Source: Thermodesulfobacteriota bacterium (lineage in GTDB: Bacteria > Desulfobacterota_D > UBA1144 > Nemesobacterales > UBA2774). From it: 64,000 bases of DNA. This document shows, one piece after another, positions 42,264 to 50,850 of this stretch (positions are counted from its first letter, which is position 1; each line of letters starts with the position of its first letter). Made by a program: the position numbers and the translations under genes. The stretch is from NCBI GenBank assembly GCA_035325995.1, contig DAOKYU010000005.1, positions 124,001 to 188,000 on the forward strand, written 5' to 3'. The notes under the pieces are model-generated. The model searched no databases. It was not told where the DNA came from and was given only the letters and a program-made list of their open reading frames with translations.

Positions 42264-43799
42264 TCAGGACTTTTCTTCGTACCTCGGGAAGAGGCCTGCC
42301 CCTTTTTCCACCTTTAGTCCCGGCTCGACCATGCCCCACGAGCGGGCGGCTTCGAGGCTCGGCTTCATCCCGCCGAGTCCCAGGCGCTTCAGTATCTCGC
42401 CCGACGTCCGCGGCATGAACGGATGGACGAATATGGAGACGACCGCAATAGACTGGGCCACGGTCCAGAGAACCGTGTCGAGCCTTTCGCCCTTCCCTTC
42501 CTTGGCTAATGTCCACGGAGCCTCGTCGTCGACGTATCTGTTGACGAGGGCTATGTAATCCCATACGGCCGAAAGGGCCTTGTGGAACGCTATCTCGTCC
42601 ATGGCCCTTTCGACCTGCTCCGAAAGCTCGATAGCCCCTTTCTTTATATCGTCGTCGGCCGGGGACGGCTCCCCCGGGGCGGGGACGCTTCCGCCCCTGT
42701 ACCTCTCTATCATGCCGAGGGTCCTGCTTACGAGGTTCCCGAGGCCGTTCGCGAGCTCGCCGTTCACCCTCGATATTATGGCGCTCTTCGAAAAGTCGCC
42801 GTCCTGGCCGAAGGGGATTTCACGGAGGAGAAAGTACCTGAACACGTCCGAGCCGAATTCCTCGGCGACCTGGTACGGGTCGACGACGTTTCCGACGGAC
42901 TTCGACATCTTCTCGCCCTCGACGGTCCACCACCCGTGGGCGAACACGGTTCTCGGGAGAGGGAGCCCGGCCGACATCAGGAACGCCGGCCAGTATACGG
43001 CGTGGAAGCGGAGTATGTCCTTTCCGACGAGGTGCACGTCCGCCGGCCATATGCGGGCGAACCTCTCCGGGTCGTCCGGGAACCCCGCCGCCGTAAGATA
43101 GTTCGTAAGTGCGTCGAACCACACGTATATGACATGCCTCGGGTTTCCGGGGACGGGTATCCCCCAATTGAAGGTAGTACGGCTGATGCTGAGGTCTTTC
43201 AGGCCGCCCTCGACGAACCTCGCGACCTCGTTCATGCGGTAGGACGGCTGGACGAACTCCGGGTGCTTTTTGTAATAATCGAGGAGCGCGCCCCCGTACT
43301 TCGAGAGCCTGAAGAAGTAGCTCTCCTCCTTCACCTTTTCGACGTGCGGCCTCTTGTCCTCGGGGAGGCTCATTATCTCCTCGTACTGGAGATCGGTTAT
43401 GTACGCCTCGTTCCGGACGTCGTACCATCCCTCGTACTCGCCGAGGTAAATGTCCCCGGCCGCCTCTATCCTCTCGAATATCTCGACTACAGCCTTTTCG
43501 TGCCTCTTTTCGGTCGTCCGTATGAAATCGTTATTCGTTATGTCGAGCGCGGGGGTCAGGTTCTCGAATCTCTTTACGACGCGGTCGGCGAGCTGTATAG
43601 GCGTCTCGCCGCGCGACTCGGCCGTCCTCTCTATCTTCTGCCCGTGCTCGTCCGTCCCCGTGAGGAAAAAGACGTCCTCGCCCTTGAGCCTCTTCCACCG
43701 GGCAATGGCGTCGGCCGCGATCGTCGTATAGGCGTGGCCGATGTGGGGCACGTCGTTCACGTAATATATAGGCGTCGTGACGTAAAAGGTTTTGGCCAT
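42264..43799 (-). CDS. metG: Methionyl-tRNA synthetase
   Basis: 511 aa, class I synthetase. PIYYVNDVPHIGHAYT carries HIGH (residues 19-22) and GEKMSKSVGNVVDP carries KMSKS near residue 300. The zinc-knuckle cysteines of the E. coli type are absent; YEGWYDVRNEAY is the metal-free form. The C-terminal dimerisation domain is also absent, so it is a short monomeric type. ATG at 43799 directly follows the holB stop, so the two are translationally coupled. Forms tmk-holB-metG operon. Confidence 0.96.
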   Translation of the reverse strand: MAKTFYVTTPIYYVNDVPHIGHAYTTIAADAIARWKRLKGEDVFFLTGTDEHGQKIERTAESRGETPIQLADRVVKRFENLTPALDITNNDFIRTTEKRHEKAVVEIFERIEAAGDIYLGEYEGWYDVRNEAYITDLQYEEIMSLPEDKRPHVEKVKEESYFFRLSKYGGALLDYYKKHPEFVQPSYRMNEVARFVEGGLKDLSISRTTFNWGIPVPGNPRHVIYVWFDALTNYLTAAGFPDDPERFARIWPADVHLVGKDILRFHAVYWPAFLMSAGLPLPRTVFAHGWWTVEGEKMSKSVGNVVDPYQVAEEFGSDVFRYFLLREIPFGQDGDFSKSAIISRVNGELANGLGNLVSRTLGMIERYRGGSVPAPGEPSPADDDIKKGAIELSEQVERAMDEIAFHKALSAVWDYIALVNRYVDDEAPWTLAKEGKGERLDTVLWTVAQSIAVVSIFVHPFMPRTSGEILKRLGLGGMKPSLEAARSWGMVEPGLKVEKGAGLFPRYEEKS

Positions 43800-44855
43800 C
43801 TAGGCTCTGTCTCCGATGTTCGCGTGGCGCCGGTCCGGATTCCCCGAAGGAGCGGGACCTCCACCCTGTCTTCGCGCAAGTTTTATAAACAGGTTTTCGA
43901 GCGCGAGCCTCGTATTGGCGTTCGCACGGACTATATCATACCAAGTTTTTTCCACTTGTCTCTGCTTCTCCATGAGCGAGGGCACGTCCATGCCCTCGGC
44001 GAGGGCAGCGAGCTCGTCCTTCATGTCGATGTTACACACATCGTCGTAGCCTATCTTAAGAAGCGCGATATCCCGGAGCCAGAGGGAGACGAACCTGAAA
44101 GCGAGGTCGAGCTTCGCCGGGTCTTCCGATGCGCTTTCGGACAGCTCTTCGGCGAGCGAGGTGATGCCCGTGGCCGAGCCCGCGCTCATGCCGCCGAGGG
44201 CGGAGAGAAGCTCCCTCCTCCATTCCATCGTTTCGGCGTCCAGCCTGAGCGCCGCGCCGAGGCTGCCCGAGGAAACGCGGGCGTAGAGCCCGGCCTCGTC
44301 CGGCGTCAGCCCTGCCTTCTCCGCGAGCGCGCCCGCTATATAGCGCTCGGGCAGGGCGCCGAAGTTAAGCGGCTGGCACCGGGAGCGTATCGTCGGCAGG
44401 AGAGCTCCCGGCCGCGACGTGACGAGAATGATGATCGACGCGGGCGGCGGCTCTTCGAGGGTCTTGAGGAAGGCGTTCTGCGCGCTGTTGTTGAGCTTTT
44501 CGGCCTCGTCCACTATGACGACCTTGAACCTCCCTTCGAAGGGTTTTAAGTACAGCTTCTCCTCGATCTCGTCCCGCACCTGGTCGACTTTGATATTCCT
44601 TACGCCCGCGAACTCGACCATGGCGACGTCCGGGTGTATGCCCTTTTCGACCTTCCTGCACGAGCCGCAGCCGCATTCGGCCGAGCCGGCTCCGCCGGAC
44701 GTGCAGTTGACTATCCCGGCGAATTCGATCGCGACGAGCTTCTTCCCGACGCCGTCCGGCCCCGAGAACAGATAGGCGTGCGAGACCACGTTCTCGGCGG
44801 CCGCGCGCCGCAGTATCTCTCTCTGGAATTCGTGCCCTGCTATGTTAGTCGTCAT
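43800..44855 (-). CDS. holB: DNA polymerase III delta' subunit
   Basis: 351 aa clamp-loader subunit. AAA+ domain with a P-loop-like SGPDGVGKKL at residues 31-40. The zinc module CTSGG.AECGCGSC uses four cysteines near residues 52-66. DEAEKLNNSAQNAFLKTLEEPPP and RSRCQP (arginine-finger SRC motif) are conserved. Second gene of the tmk-holB-metG operon, 53 bases after tmk. It loads the sliding clamp with DnaX and HolA, which are not in the window. Confidence 0.92.
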   Translation of the reverse strand: MTTNIAGHEFQREILRRAAAENVVSHAYLFSGPDGVGKKLVAIEFAGIVNCTSGGAGSAECGCGSCRKVEKGIHPDVAMVEFAGVRNIKVDQVRDEIEEKLYLKPFEGRFKVVIVDEAEKLNNSAQNAFLKTLEEPPPASIIILVTSRPGALLPTIRSRCQPLNFGALPERYIAGALAEKAGLTPDEAGLYARVSSGSLGAALRLDAETMEWRRELLSALGGMSAGSATGITSLAEELSESASEDPAKLDLAFRFVSLWLRDIALLKIGYDDVCNIDMKDELAALAEGMDVPSLMEKQRQVEKTWYDIVRANANTRLALENLFIKLARRQGGGPAPSGNPDRRHANIGDRA

Positions 44856-44908
44856 GAATAGAATGCTTCCGGGAAATCTGCCGGATAAAAGAAAATATCA
44901 TAAAGCGG

Positions 44909-45523
44909 TCAGGAGATTAAGCGGAGAAGGACGGCAGACTTTATTTCCTCGTGTATGGACGCTGCGTCCCGGGCGGCGTTTATCTTGATAATCCTGTCCG
45001 GGTCGCGGCGCGAAAGGAGGAGGTATCCCTGCCTTATGAGCTCGTGAAACTCGACCGGCTCTTCGTCCATCTTCGTCGTGTCTCCCCTTCCCCTCAGCCT
45101 CGAAAGCCCCTCCCTCACGGGCAGATTGAGGAGGAACGTCATGTCGGGCGTCGTGTCCCCGGCCGAGGCCTTCGCGGTCTTCGTGACGAACCTCATGTCG
45201 AGCTTTCGGCCGTAGCCCTGATAGACTATCGTCGAGTCGTAAAACCTGTCGCATATGACTATCTCGCCGTTCCTGAGCCTGGGCTCGATGTAATCCTTTA
45301 CGTGCTGGGCGCGGTCGGCGCAAAAGAGGAAGAGCTCGGCGAGCGGGTCGAGCTCGAGGTCCCTGTCCTCTAGAATAATCGTGCGTATCAGGTGGCCGAG
45401 CTGCCCCCATCCGGGCTCGCGGGTCAGTGAGGCCTTGTACCCCTTTTCCTTGAGCGCGTCCCTCAGCATCTCCGCCTGCGTGCTCTTGCCGCTCCCTTCT
45501 ATACCTTCGAATGTTATAAGCAT
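44909..45523 (-). CDS. tmk: Thymidylate kinase
   Basis: 204 aa, converts dTMP to dTDP. P-loop FEGIEGSGKST at residues 5-15, the DRFYDSTIVYQGYGR motif near residue 93 with the conserved DR, and a basic LID region (RLRGRGDTTKM). Type I-like layout with the arginine in the P-loop replaced by Gly-Ser. ATG at 45523; GGGAGCGG lies upstream on the minus strand only loosely. First gene of the tmk-holB-metG operon. Confidence 0.95.
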   Translation of the reverse strand: MLITFEGIEGSGKSTQAEMLRDALKEKGYKASLTREPGWGQLGHLIRTIILEDRDLELDPLAELFLFCADRAQHVKDYIEPRLRNGEIVICDRFYDSTIVYQGYGRKLDMRFVTKTAKASAGDTTPDMTFLLNLPVREGLSRLRGRGDTTKMDEEPVEFHELIRQGYLLLSRRDPDRIIKINAARDAASIHEEIKSAVLLRLIS

Positions 45524-45655
45524 GTGTTCTCGATTTCCTCTCGGATGGATGAGTCGTTTACAAGTCAGACTATGGGCATATCGGGTTCCGGCGGATACAG
45601 GCGCGTCCGCACTTTCAGAGAATGTACCATAATATAGATGAAAGATAAAAGAGGC

Positions 45656-46384
45656 TCATTTCTTCCTGCCGGCAGCTTCCATGAGCGCCCTTAACTCGCG
45701 CTCGCGCATGTTCCTCCACTTCCCCAGCTGAAGCCCCCCCAGCTCGACGGGGCCGACCGCTATACGCTTCAAGCGCCAGATTCTGTGGCCGAAGGCCTCG
45801 AAGAATCTTTTCACGAGGTGGTTCCTGCCCTCGTGAAAGGCAATCTCGAACGTGGTAAAGCCCTTTTTTCTCTCGATAATCTTCACGGAATCGGGCTTCG
45901 CGGGCCCGTCTTCGAGCTCGGCTCCGTGCATCATGGACCGGGCGACACTTTCAGGGGCGTCCCCGCGGACGACAGCCCTGTAGACCTTCAGAAGCTCGTA
46001 CCTCGGGTGGAGGATCCTGTTCGCGAGCTCGCCGTCGTTCGTAAGGATTATAAGCCCCTCGACGTCGTAATCGAGCCTGCCCACGGGATAGACCCTCTCG
46101 GGCACGTCGCTTATCAGCTCGTCTATGGTCTTTTTATCGTCCTGCCCCTCGCCTATGGCGGTAACGTATAGCCTCGGCTTGTTGAGGACTAGGTACCTGT
46201 GCGTTTCCGGGGTTACGGTGAGTCCGCCTACCTCGACCCTGTCCCTCTCGGGGTCTATCGTCCGGCCGAGCTCCTTCTCGACGACGCCGTTAACCTTCAC
46301 CCCGCCCGACGCTATGAGCTCGTCCGCCTTCCGCCGGGACGCGACCCCGCACATCGAAAGGTACTTGTTGAGCCTTAGCTTCAA
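45656..46384 (-). CDS. 16S/23S rRNA pseudouridine synthase, RsuA/RluB family
   Basis: 242 aa. S4 RNA-binding domain at the N-terminus (LRLNKYLSMCGVASRRKADELI). The catalytic Asp is in GRLDYDVEGLIILTNDGELANRILHPR. The rest follows the RsuA/RluB/RluE fold; the target uridine (23S position 2605 for RluB or others) cannot be told. The start is TTG at 46384, which has GGAG upstream; no ATG exists before the S4 domain. Separate from the tmk operon by 132 bases. Confidence 0.9.
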   Translation of the reverse strand: MKLRLNKYLSMCGVASRRKADELIASGGVKVNGVVEKELGRTIDPERDRVEVGGLTVTPETHRYLVLNKPRLYVTAIGEGQDDKKTIDELISDVPERVYPVGRLDYDVEGLIILTNDGELANRILHPRYELLKVYRAVVRGDAPESVARSMMHGAELEDGPAKPDSVKIIERKKGFTTFEIAFHEGRNHLVKRFFEAFGHRIWRLKRIAVGPVELGGLQLGKWRNMRERELRALMEAAGRKK

Positions 46385-46438
46385 AGAACATCTCCGGGGC
46401 CGGCGTCGGCAAGAGACGCGGCGGGCGTTTCCGCCCCG

Positions 46439-46804
46439 TCACTTCGCATATATCGCCTCGCCCCTGGCCCAGTACTGCCCTTCCCTGCCCCTGAACGCGA
46501 ACTTCACGTAGTCCCCGCTCTTGTCCATCATGTATACCTTCTCGTTCCCCGTGAGCTGTATGCAGCCCTCCCCTTCGATGATGCTCCGCGCGAGGGCGTC
46601 GCTTCCGCCCTCGACGAACTCGTAGTACTTCTGGATCGCCCTTTTGTCCGTGCACGCCGGATAACCGCTTTCGGTAAAGCACTCCTTATCCATGAGCTTG
46701 CATGGAGTATTGTCGGACATGGCGGCCCCTGCGTAAAGATAGACCAGCCCTAACAGCACGAGGAAAACCGAAACCCGTAAAGCGCCTGAAGACGAACCTG
46801 ACAT
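46439..46804 (-). CDS. Exported protein of unknown function, 121 aa
   Basis: 121 aa with a signal peptide (ALRVSVFLVLLGLVYLYAGAAMS, cleavage near residue 28). The mature part has four Cys (TPCKLMDKECF, YPACTDK, GEGCIQL), likely two disulfides, and ends VKFAFRGREGQYWARGEAIYAK. Family not recognised. Start at 46804 has GGAG upstream; a longer frame to 46897 is in the promoter region. Downstream of the DUF4412 gene by 34 bases on the same strand, so possibly one operon. Confidence 0.65.
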   Translation of the reverse strand: MSGSSSGALRVSVFLVLLGLVYLYAGAAMSDNTPCKLMDKECFTESGYPACTDKRAIQKYYEFVEGGSDALARSIIEGEGCIQLTGNEKVYMMDKSGDYVKFAFRGREGQYWARGEAIYAK

Positions 46805-46838
46805 TTCATTTCTCCAACATGTGTGGTGCGGCCGGTTT

Positions 46839-47645
46839 TTACTGAATGGCCATGTTCTGCTTTTTGTAGTCCGATGGTGGCACGAACTCCGAGGCATCGA
46901 CTGTCGTCTTCTTCGAAGAAGAGAACGTCGATACGGATTCCTTCTCGCCGTCGTCGAAGTCGATGGTCTCGACGGGGAAGCCGTTTAGCTCCCTTAACCG
47001 GGAAAAAACGTTCTCCTCGAACTCGACCTGCGAGCCCACTGGGTTTCCGGGTATGGAGAACGATTTCATCATACTCTCCATGGAATCGGCCATCTGCATC
47101 ATAAGGCTCATCATCTCCTGCCCGCCTTCTATGTTGCCCCACTGGGTGACGCAGTATTCCCTCACCTTCTCGGCACCTTTTAAAACGTCGTACTTTTCGC
47201 AGGCAACGCCGTTCACCTCCCCCTTGCCCGTTTTCTTGAGTACAGGCTCGACGTAGTCGCCGCCGCCCATGCCCATCATCTGCTTCATCTGCTCCCTCTG
47301 TTCCGGCGGGAGGTTCTGGAGCTGCGCCTCCATCTGCTTCATTGCCTCGCCGAGCTTGGCCGAAAGCGCCGACATCGTGGCCTCGTCCAGGACTACGAAC
47401 GTCTTGTCGTCGTGGTCGATCATTATCATTTCCTTGCTCGCGCCCCTGTAGATCATAGAGCCGTCGAGCCTGCCGCCGTCCTCGTACATGTCCATCCTGA
47501 GGTCGCTGCCCTTGACCTTGCCCTTTATCTGCCCCGTGGATTCGGGGTTAAGCTCCTTCTGCTCGATCTCGAAAACGACGTCGGCGTACGCCGAGGCCGT
47601 GAATAATAGTGCAACCGCGAAAGATGAAATCAGTCTCCTCATCAT
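46839..47645 (-). CDS. Exported DUF4412-like protein
   Basis: 268 aa. Signal peptide MMRRLISSFAVALLFTASAYA, cleaved near residue 22. The mature part opens DVVFEIEQKELNPESTGQIKGKVKGSDLRMDM and includes MIYRGASKEMIMIDHDDKTFVVLDE, as in DUF4412 proteins. A Met/Gln-rich helix (LGEAMKQMEAQLQNLPPEQ, REQMKQMMGMGGG) follows, then VACEKYDVLKGAEKVREYCVTQWG with two cysteines. Expected in the periplasm or outer membrane; function unknown. GGAGGG precedes the double ATG; I take the first. Confidence 0.75.
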   Translation of the reverse strand: MMRRLISSFAVALLFTASAYADVVFEIEQKELNPESTGQIKGKVKGSDLRMDMYEDGGRLDGSMIYRGASKEMIMIDHDDKTFVVLDEATMSALSAKLGEAMKQMEAQLQNLPPEQREQMKQMMGMGGGDYVEPVLKKTGKGEVNGVACEKYDVLKGAEKVREYCVTQWGNIEGGQEMMSLMMQMADSMESMMKSFSIPGNPVGSQVEFEENVFSRLRELNGFPVETIDFDDGEKESVSTFSSSKKTTVDASEFVPPSDYKKQNMAIQ

Positions 47646-47749
47646 GGTCCCTCCAGCCATTTTTTGCCTTCTATTCTAACACAGAATGCCCCGAATTCAC
47701 CGGACGCTTGCAATTCCCGGCGGAGCTTCTACGCACGGCGTCCGGATTC

Positions 47750-47780
47750 TTGACAATTCCCCGTTACCACTTAATCTAAT
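47750..47780 (+). promoter_or_regulatory. nuoA promoter region
   Basis: TTGACA (47750-47755) lies 34 bases before the GTG start of nuoA (47784). Possible -10 elements are TCTAAT (47775-47780, 19-base spacer) or TAATCT (47772-47777, 16-base spacer). Either puts the start at the GTG, and no Shine-Dalgarno sequence precedes it. Confidence 0.6.
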
Positions 47781-47783
47781 TCT

Positions 47784-48140
47784 GTGCTTAACGATTACGT
47801 TCCCGTTTTATTAATTCTCATACTCGCTATAGTACTCGCCGCCGCAATGCTGGGGCTGTCGGCCATGCTCGGCCCGAAGCGCAGCTCGAAGAGAAAGCTC
47901 GCCCCGTACGAGTCCGGGATTCCGCCCACGGGCGACACGCGCGGGAAGTTCTCGATCAAGTACTATCTCGTGGGGGCCCTGTTCATACTGTTCGACATAG
48001 AGGCCGTGTTCCTCTTCGCATGGGCGGTGGTGTACAAGGACCTCGGCATGCTCGCATTTATAGAAATACTGGTTTTCCTCCTCGTCGTTCTCGGAGGATA
48101 CTTTTACATCGTTAAGAAGGGAGCCCTCGAATGGGAGTAA
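47784..48140 (+). CDS. nuoA: NADH-quinone oxidoreductase subunit A
   Basis: 118-aa membrane subunit of complex I with three helices: YVPVLLILILAIVLAAAMLGLSAML, FSIKYYLVGALFILFDIEAVFLFAWAVV and LAFIEILVFLLVVLGGYFYIV. The segment RKLAPYESGIPPTGDTRGKFSIKYYL is the conserved NuoA loop. Start GTG at 47784 has no Shine-Dalgarno sequence and the mRNA is probably leaderless. Overlaps nuoB by 10 bases. First gene of nuoABCD. Confidence 0.96.
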   Translation: MLNDYVPVLLILILAIVLAAAMLGLSAMLGPKRSSKRKLAPYESGIPPTGDTRGKFSIKYYLVGALFILFDIEAVFLFAWAVVYKDLGMLAFIEILVFLLVVLGGYFYIVKKGALEWE

Positions 48141-48616
48141 ACGCAGACCCCGCTCTCGGCGGAGAGGGGTTTCTTACGACGACGATAGAGGCCTTCGCCA
48201 ACTGGGGAAGGAAGAACAGCCTGTGGCCGATGCCGTTCGGAACGGCGTGCTGCGCGATAGAGATGATGGCCGTTTTCGCTTCGAGGTTCGACCTCTCCCG
48301 CTTCGGGGCCGAGGTCGCGAGATTCTCGCCGAGGCAGGCCGACCTCATGCTCGTATCGGGCACCATAACGTATAAGATGGCCTCCGTCTGCAGGCGCATA
48401 TACGACCAGATGCCCGAGCCCAAGTGGGTGATCGCAATGGGGTCGTGCACGTGCGGCGGTGGGCCGTTCGACAGCTACGCGGTCGTCCAGGGCATCGACG
48501 AGTTCCTGCCTGTGGACGTTTACATAGGCGGGTGCCCCCCGAGGCCCGAGGCCGTCATCGACGCCGTAATGAAGATACAGAAAAAGATCGAGCTCGAAGG
48601 GGCCCCTATTCTATGA
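48131..48616 (+). CDS. nuoB: NADH-quinone oxidoreductase subunit B
   Basis: 161 aa. It binds cluster N2, the last Fe-S cluster before quinone. Ligand cysteines: GTACCAIEMMA (Cys-Cys near residues 41-42), MGSCTCGGGPFDSY and IGGCPPRPEA. RQADLMLVSGTITYKMA matches the conserved helix. GGGAG precedes the ATG by 7 bases. Its stop overlaps the nuoC start as ATGA. Confidence 0.97.
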   Translation: MGVNADPALGGEGFLTTTIEAFANWGRKNSLWPMPFGTACCAIEMMAVFASRFDLSRFGAEVARFSPRQADLMLVSGTITYKMASVCRRIYDQMPEPKWVIAMGSCTCGGGPFDSYAVVQGIDEFLPVDVYIGGCPPRPEAVIDAVMKIQKKIELEGAPIL

Positions 48617-49137
48617 GCCTCGACATCGACTCCATAATATCCGCGCTCAACAACGAATTCCCCGGAAGCGTAACCGAAAAGCTCGAATGGAGGGGCGAGA
48701 CCTCGCTCGTCGTGGACAAGGGCCGCATAAAGGCTATCTGTGCACGGCTTAAGGAATCGCACGGATTCGCGTTCCTGGCCGACCTCACGGCTGTGGATTA
48801 TCTAAGGGTCAGGAGCCCGCGCTACGAGGTCGTCTACCACGTGCACAGGTTCGGCGAGGAGTACGACGAGAACGTGAGAATAAGGCTCAAGGCCGGGGTC
48901 GAAGACGCGGACTCGCCCGAGATAGATTCGGTCGTGCCCGTCTGGGGAGGGGCCGACTGGCTCGAAAGAGAGGTTTACGACATGTTCGGCATCGTGTTCA
49001 ACGGCCATCCGGACTTAAGACGCATACTCATGCCGGAGGATTACGAGCCCTTCCCGCTCAGAAAGGATTTCGACGTCAGGGACAGGGAGGCCTCGAAGAG
49101 GTCTTTCCGGAGGGCGCTCGAAGAGGGTAACGACTGA
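48613..49137 (+). CDS. nuoC: NADH-quinone oxidoreductase subunit C
   Basis: 174 aa peripheral-arm subunit (30 kDa type). The conserved core is FLADLTAVDYL, YEVVYHVHRFGEEYDENVRIRLKAGVEDADSPEIDSVVPVWGGADWLEREVYDMFGIVFNGHPDLRRILMPEDYEPFPLRKDF. The start at 48613 overlaps the nuoB stop by 4 bases, and its own stop overlaps nuoD by 1 base (TGATG). Not fused to nuoD, unlike in E. coli. Confidence 0.96.
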   Translation: MSLDIDSIISALNNEFPGSVTEKLEWRGETSLVVDKGRIKAICARLKESHGFAFLADLTAVDYLRVRSPRYEVVYHVHRFGEEYDENVRIRLKAGVEDADSPEIDSVVPVWGGADWLEREVYDMFGIVFNGHPDLRRILMPEDYEPFPLRKDFDVRDREASKRSFRRALEEGND

Positions 49138-50366
49138 TGGAAAGGGTCGAATTCGTAACCGACGAATCGGTGGTAGACCCGATTACGGGGCTCAAATCCG
49201 AGACCATGATGCTCAACATGGGCCCTCAGCACCCCGCCACGCACGGAGTGCTAAGGGTAGTGCTGCACCTGGACGGCGAGGTCATAGTAAAGGCCGTCCC
49301 GCACATAGGCTATCTCCACAGGGGGATAGAAAAGCTCTGCGAGCACATAACCTACCAGCAGTGCCTGCCGTATACGGACAGGATGGACTACCTGGCCTCC
49401 ATATGCAACAACATAGGGTTCGTCCTCGCCGTGGAAAAACTCCTCGGCGTACAGGACGCCATACCCGAAAGGGCGAAAACAGCCGAGGTGATACTGTTCG
49501 AGCTCGGGCGTATAGAATCGCACCTGGTCGGCATAGGCACCAACGCGCTCGATCTGGGCGCGATGAGCGCATTCCTCTACTGCTTTAAGGAAAGGGAGAG
49601 GATATACGAGATACTCGAAACGGTATGCGGGGCGAGGCTGACGACTTCCTACCCCAGGGTGGGCGGGCTTCCGCTCGACCTGCCGGACGATTTCGAGGAG
49701 AAGGTAAGGAATTTTCTTAAGGTGTTCCCGAAAACGCTCGCCGAGGTGGACAAGCTCCTCACCAGGAACAAAATATGGATCGAGAGGACGAAGGGCGTCG
49801 CCTACATCAGCCCCGGCGACGCCATAGACCTCGGGCTCACCGGCCCTGCCCTCCGCGGGAGCGGCGTGCCCTACGACATCAGGAAAGCCACCCCCTATCT
49901 CGGATACGAAAACTACGATTTCGACGTCCCCGTCGCAACGGAAGGCGACGCCTACTCGCGCTATCTCTGCAGGTTCGAGGAAATGAACCAGAGCCTCCGC
50001 ATAATAACGCAGGCAATCGACAACCTTCCCGACGGCCCCTACGCAGCCGACCTTCCGGACGTCGTTCTTCCGGAAAAGAAGCTCACCTATACGAAGATGG
50101 AATCCCTCATCAGGCACTTCGTCCTCGTATACGAAGGCTTCAAGCCCGAGCCGGGCGAGGTGCAGCACGCCGTCGAAAACCCGAAGGGCGAGCTCTCGTA
50201 CTACCTTATAAGCGACGGCTCCGGAAAGCCCTACAGGATGAGGGTCAGGGGACCGTCCTTCGTCAACATGCAGGCCCTGTCGAATATGGTCGAGGGGAGC
50301 CTCATCGCCGACGTCATAGCCGCCATCGGGAGCCTCGACATCGTCCTCGGCGAGATAGACCGCTAA
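49137..50366 (+). CDS. nuoD: NADH-quinone oxidoreductase subunit D
   Basis: 409 aa, 49-kDa subunit with the quinone-binding pocket. Conserved stretches: MMLNMGPQHPATHGVLRVVLHLDGE, PHIGYLHRGIEKLCEHITYQQCLPYTDRMDY, ARLTTSYPRVGGLPLDLP and the C-terminal RVRGPSFVNMQALSNMVEGSLIADVIAAIGSLDIVLGEIDR. The last gene of nuoABCD; nuoE-M are not here, and 118 bases later a convergent gene begins. The remaining complex I genes must lie elsewhere. Confidence 0.97.
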   Translation: MERVEFVTDESVVDPITGLKSETMMLNMGPQHPATHGVLRVVLHLDGEVIVKAVPHIGYLHRGIEKLCEHITYQQCLPYTDRMDYLASICNNIGFVLAVEKLLGVQDAIPERAKTAEVILFELGRIESHLVGIGTNALDLGAMSAFLYCFKERERIYEILETVCGARLTTSYPRVGGLPLDLPDDFEEKVRNFLKVFPKTLAEVDKLLTRNKIWIERTKGVAYISPGDAIDLGLTGPALRGSGVPYDIRKATPYLGYENYDFDVPVATEGDAYSRYLCRFEEMNQSLRIITQAIDNLPDGPYAADLPDVVLPEKKLTYTKMESLIRHFVLVYEGFKPEPGEVQHAVENPKGELSYYLISDGSGKPYRMRVRGPSFVNMQALSNMVEGSLIADVIAAIGSLDIVLGEIDR

Positions 50367-50483
50367 GCCTGTATTTCCCGCACAATCTCAGGATTCCAGC
50401 AAGAAGCCTTCGAGACACGTCCTGACGCAGCCATGTCCGAACGCGCCCCTACTCGCATATCGGGAATTTTGTCGAGCGAAAGA

Positions 50484-50810
50484 TCAGAGGGACGACCAGC
50501 ACTTGGTCGCGAGCGGGTTATAGTCGCCGTTGTGGACGTGGACACAGAGGCTCTGCCCGAGGTTCGTCTGGGCGAGGATAATCACCTGCTCTGCGATGGA
50601 CCTGGCTTCGGCGGCGTCTACCCCGTCCGCGTATACCCACAGGTCGAGCGGCGACTGCCACGACGCCTGTATGACGTTGGGGAGCGACTTGACCTCGGCG
50701 GCGAAGCTTTCCTGCGCCTGGTTTACGGTGTAGGCGCGGGAGACTGCGGGCATAGCAAGGCAGAAGAAGAACGCCGTCAGAAGGAATCGATTAAGAATGC
50801 GGAGCCTCAT
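50484..50810 (-). CDS. Small exported protein, 108 aa
   Basis: Signal peptide RLRILNRFLLTAFFFCLAMPAVSRA, cleaved near residue 26. The mature domain of about 80 aa: FAAEVKSLPNVIQASWQSPLDLWVYADGVDAAEARSIAEQVIILAQTNLGQSLCVHVHNGDYNPLATKCW. It has one disulfide pair candidate (SLCVHV and TKCW). It resembles no family I can name. It lies 40 bases after lolA on the same strand and may share that operon. Confidence 0.65.
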   Translation of the reverse strand: MRLRILNRFLLTAFFFCLAMPAVSRAYTVNQAQESFAAEVKSLPNVIQASWQSPLDLWVYADGVDAAEARSIAEQVIILAQTNLGQSLCVHVHNGDYNPLATKCWSSL

Positions 50811-50850
50811 CGCTCACCCTCCCTGTGCTCGCCCCGTTACCGGCCCACCG

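Noticed and set aside
42582..44549. 655-codon plus-strand open frame across metG and holB
   Set aside because: It spans two well-supported genes on the other strand and has no ribosome binding site.
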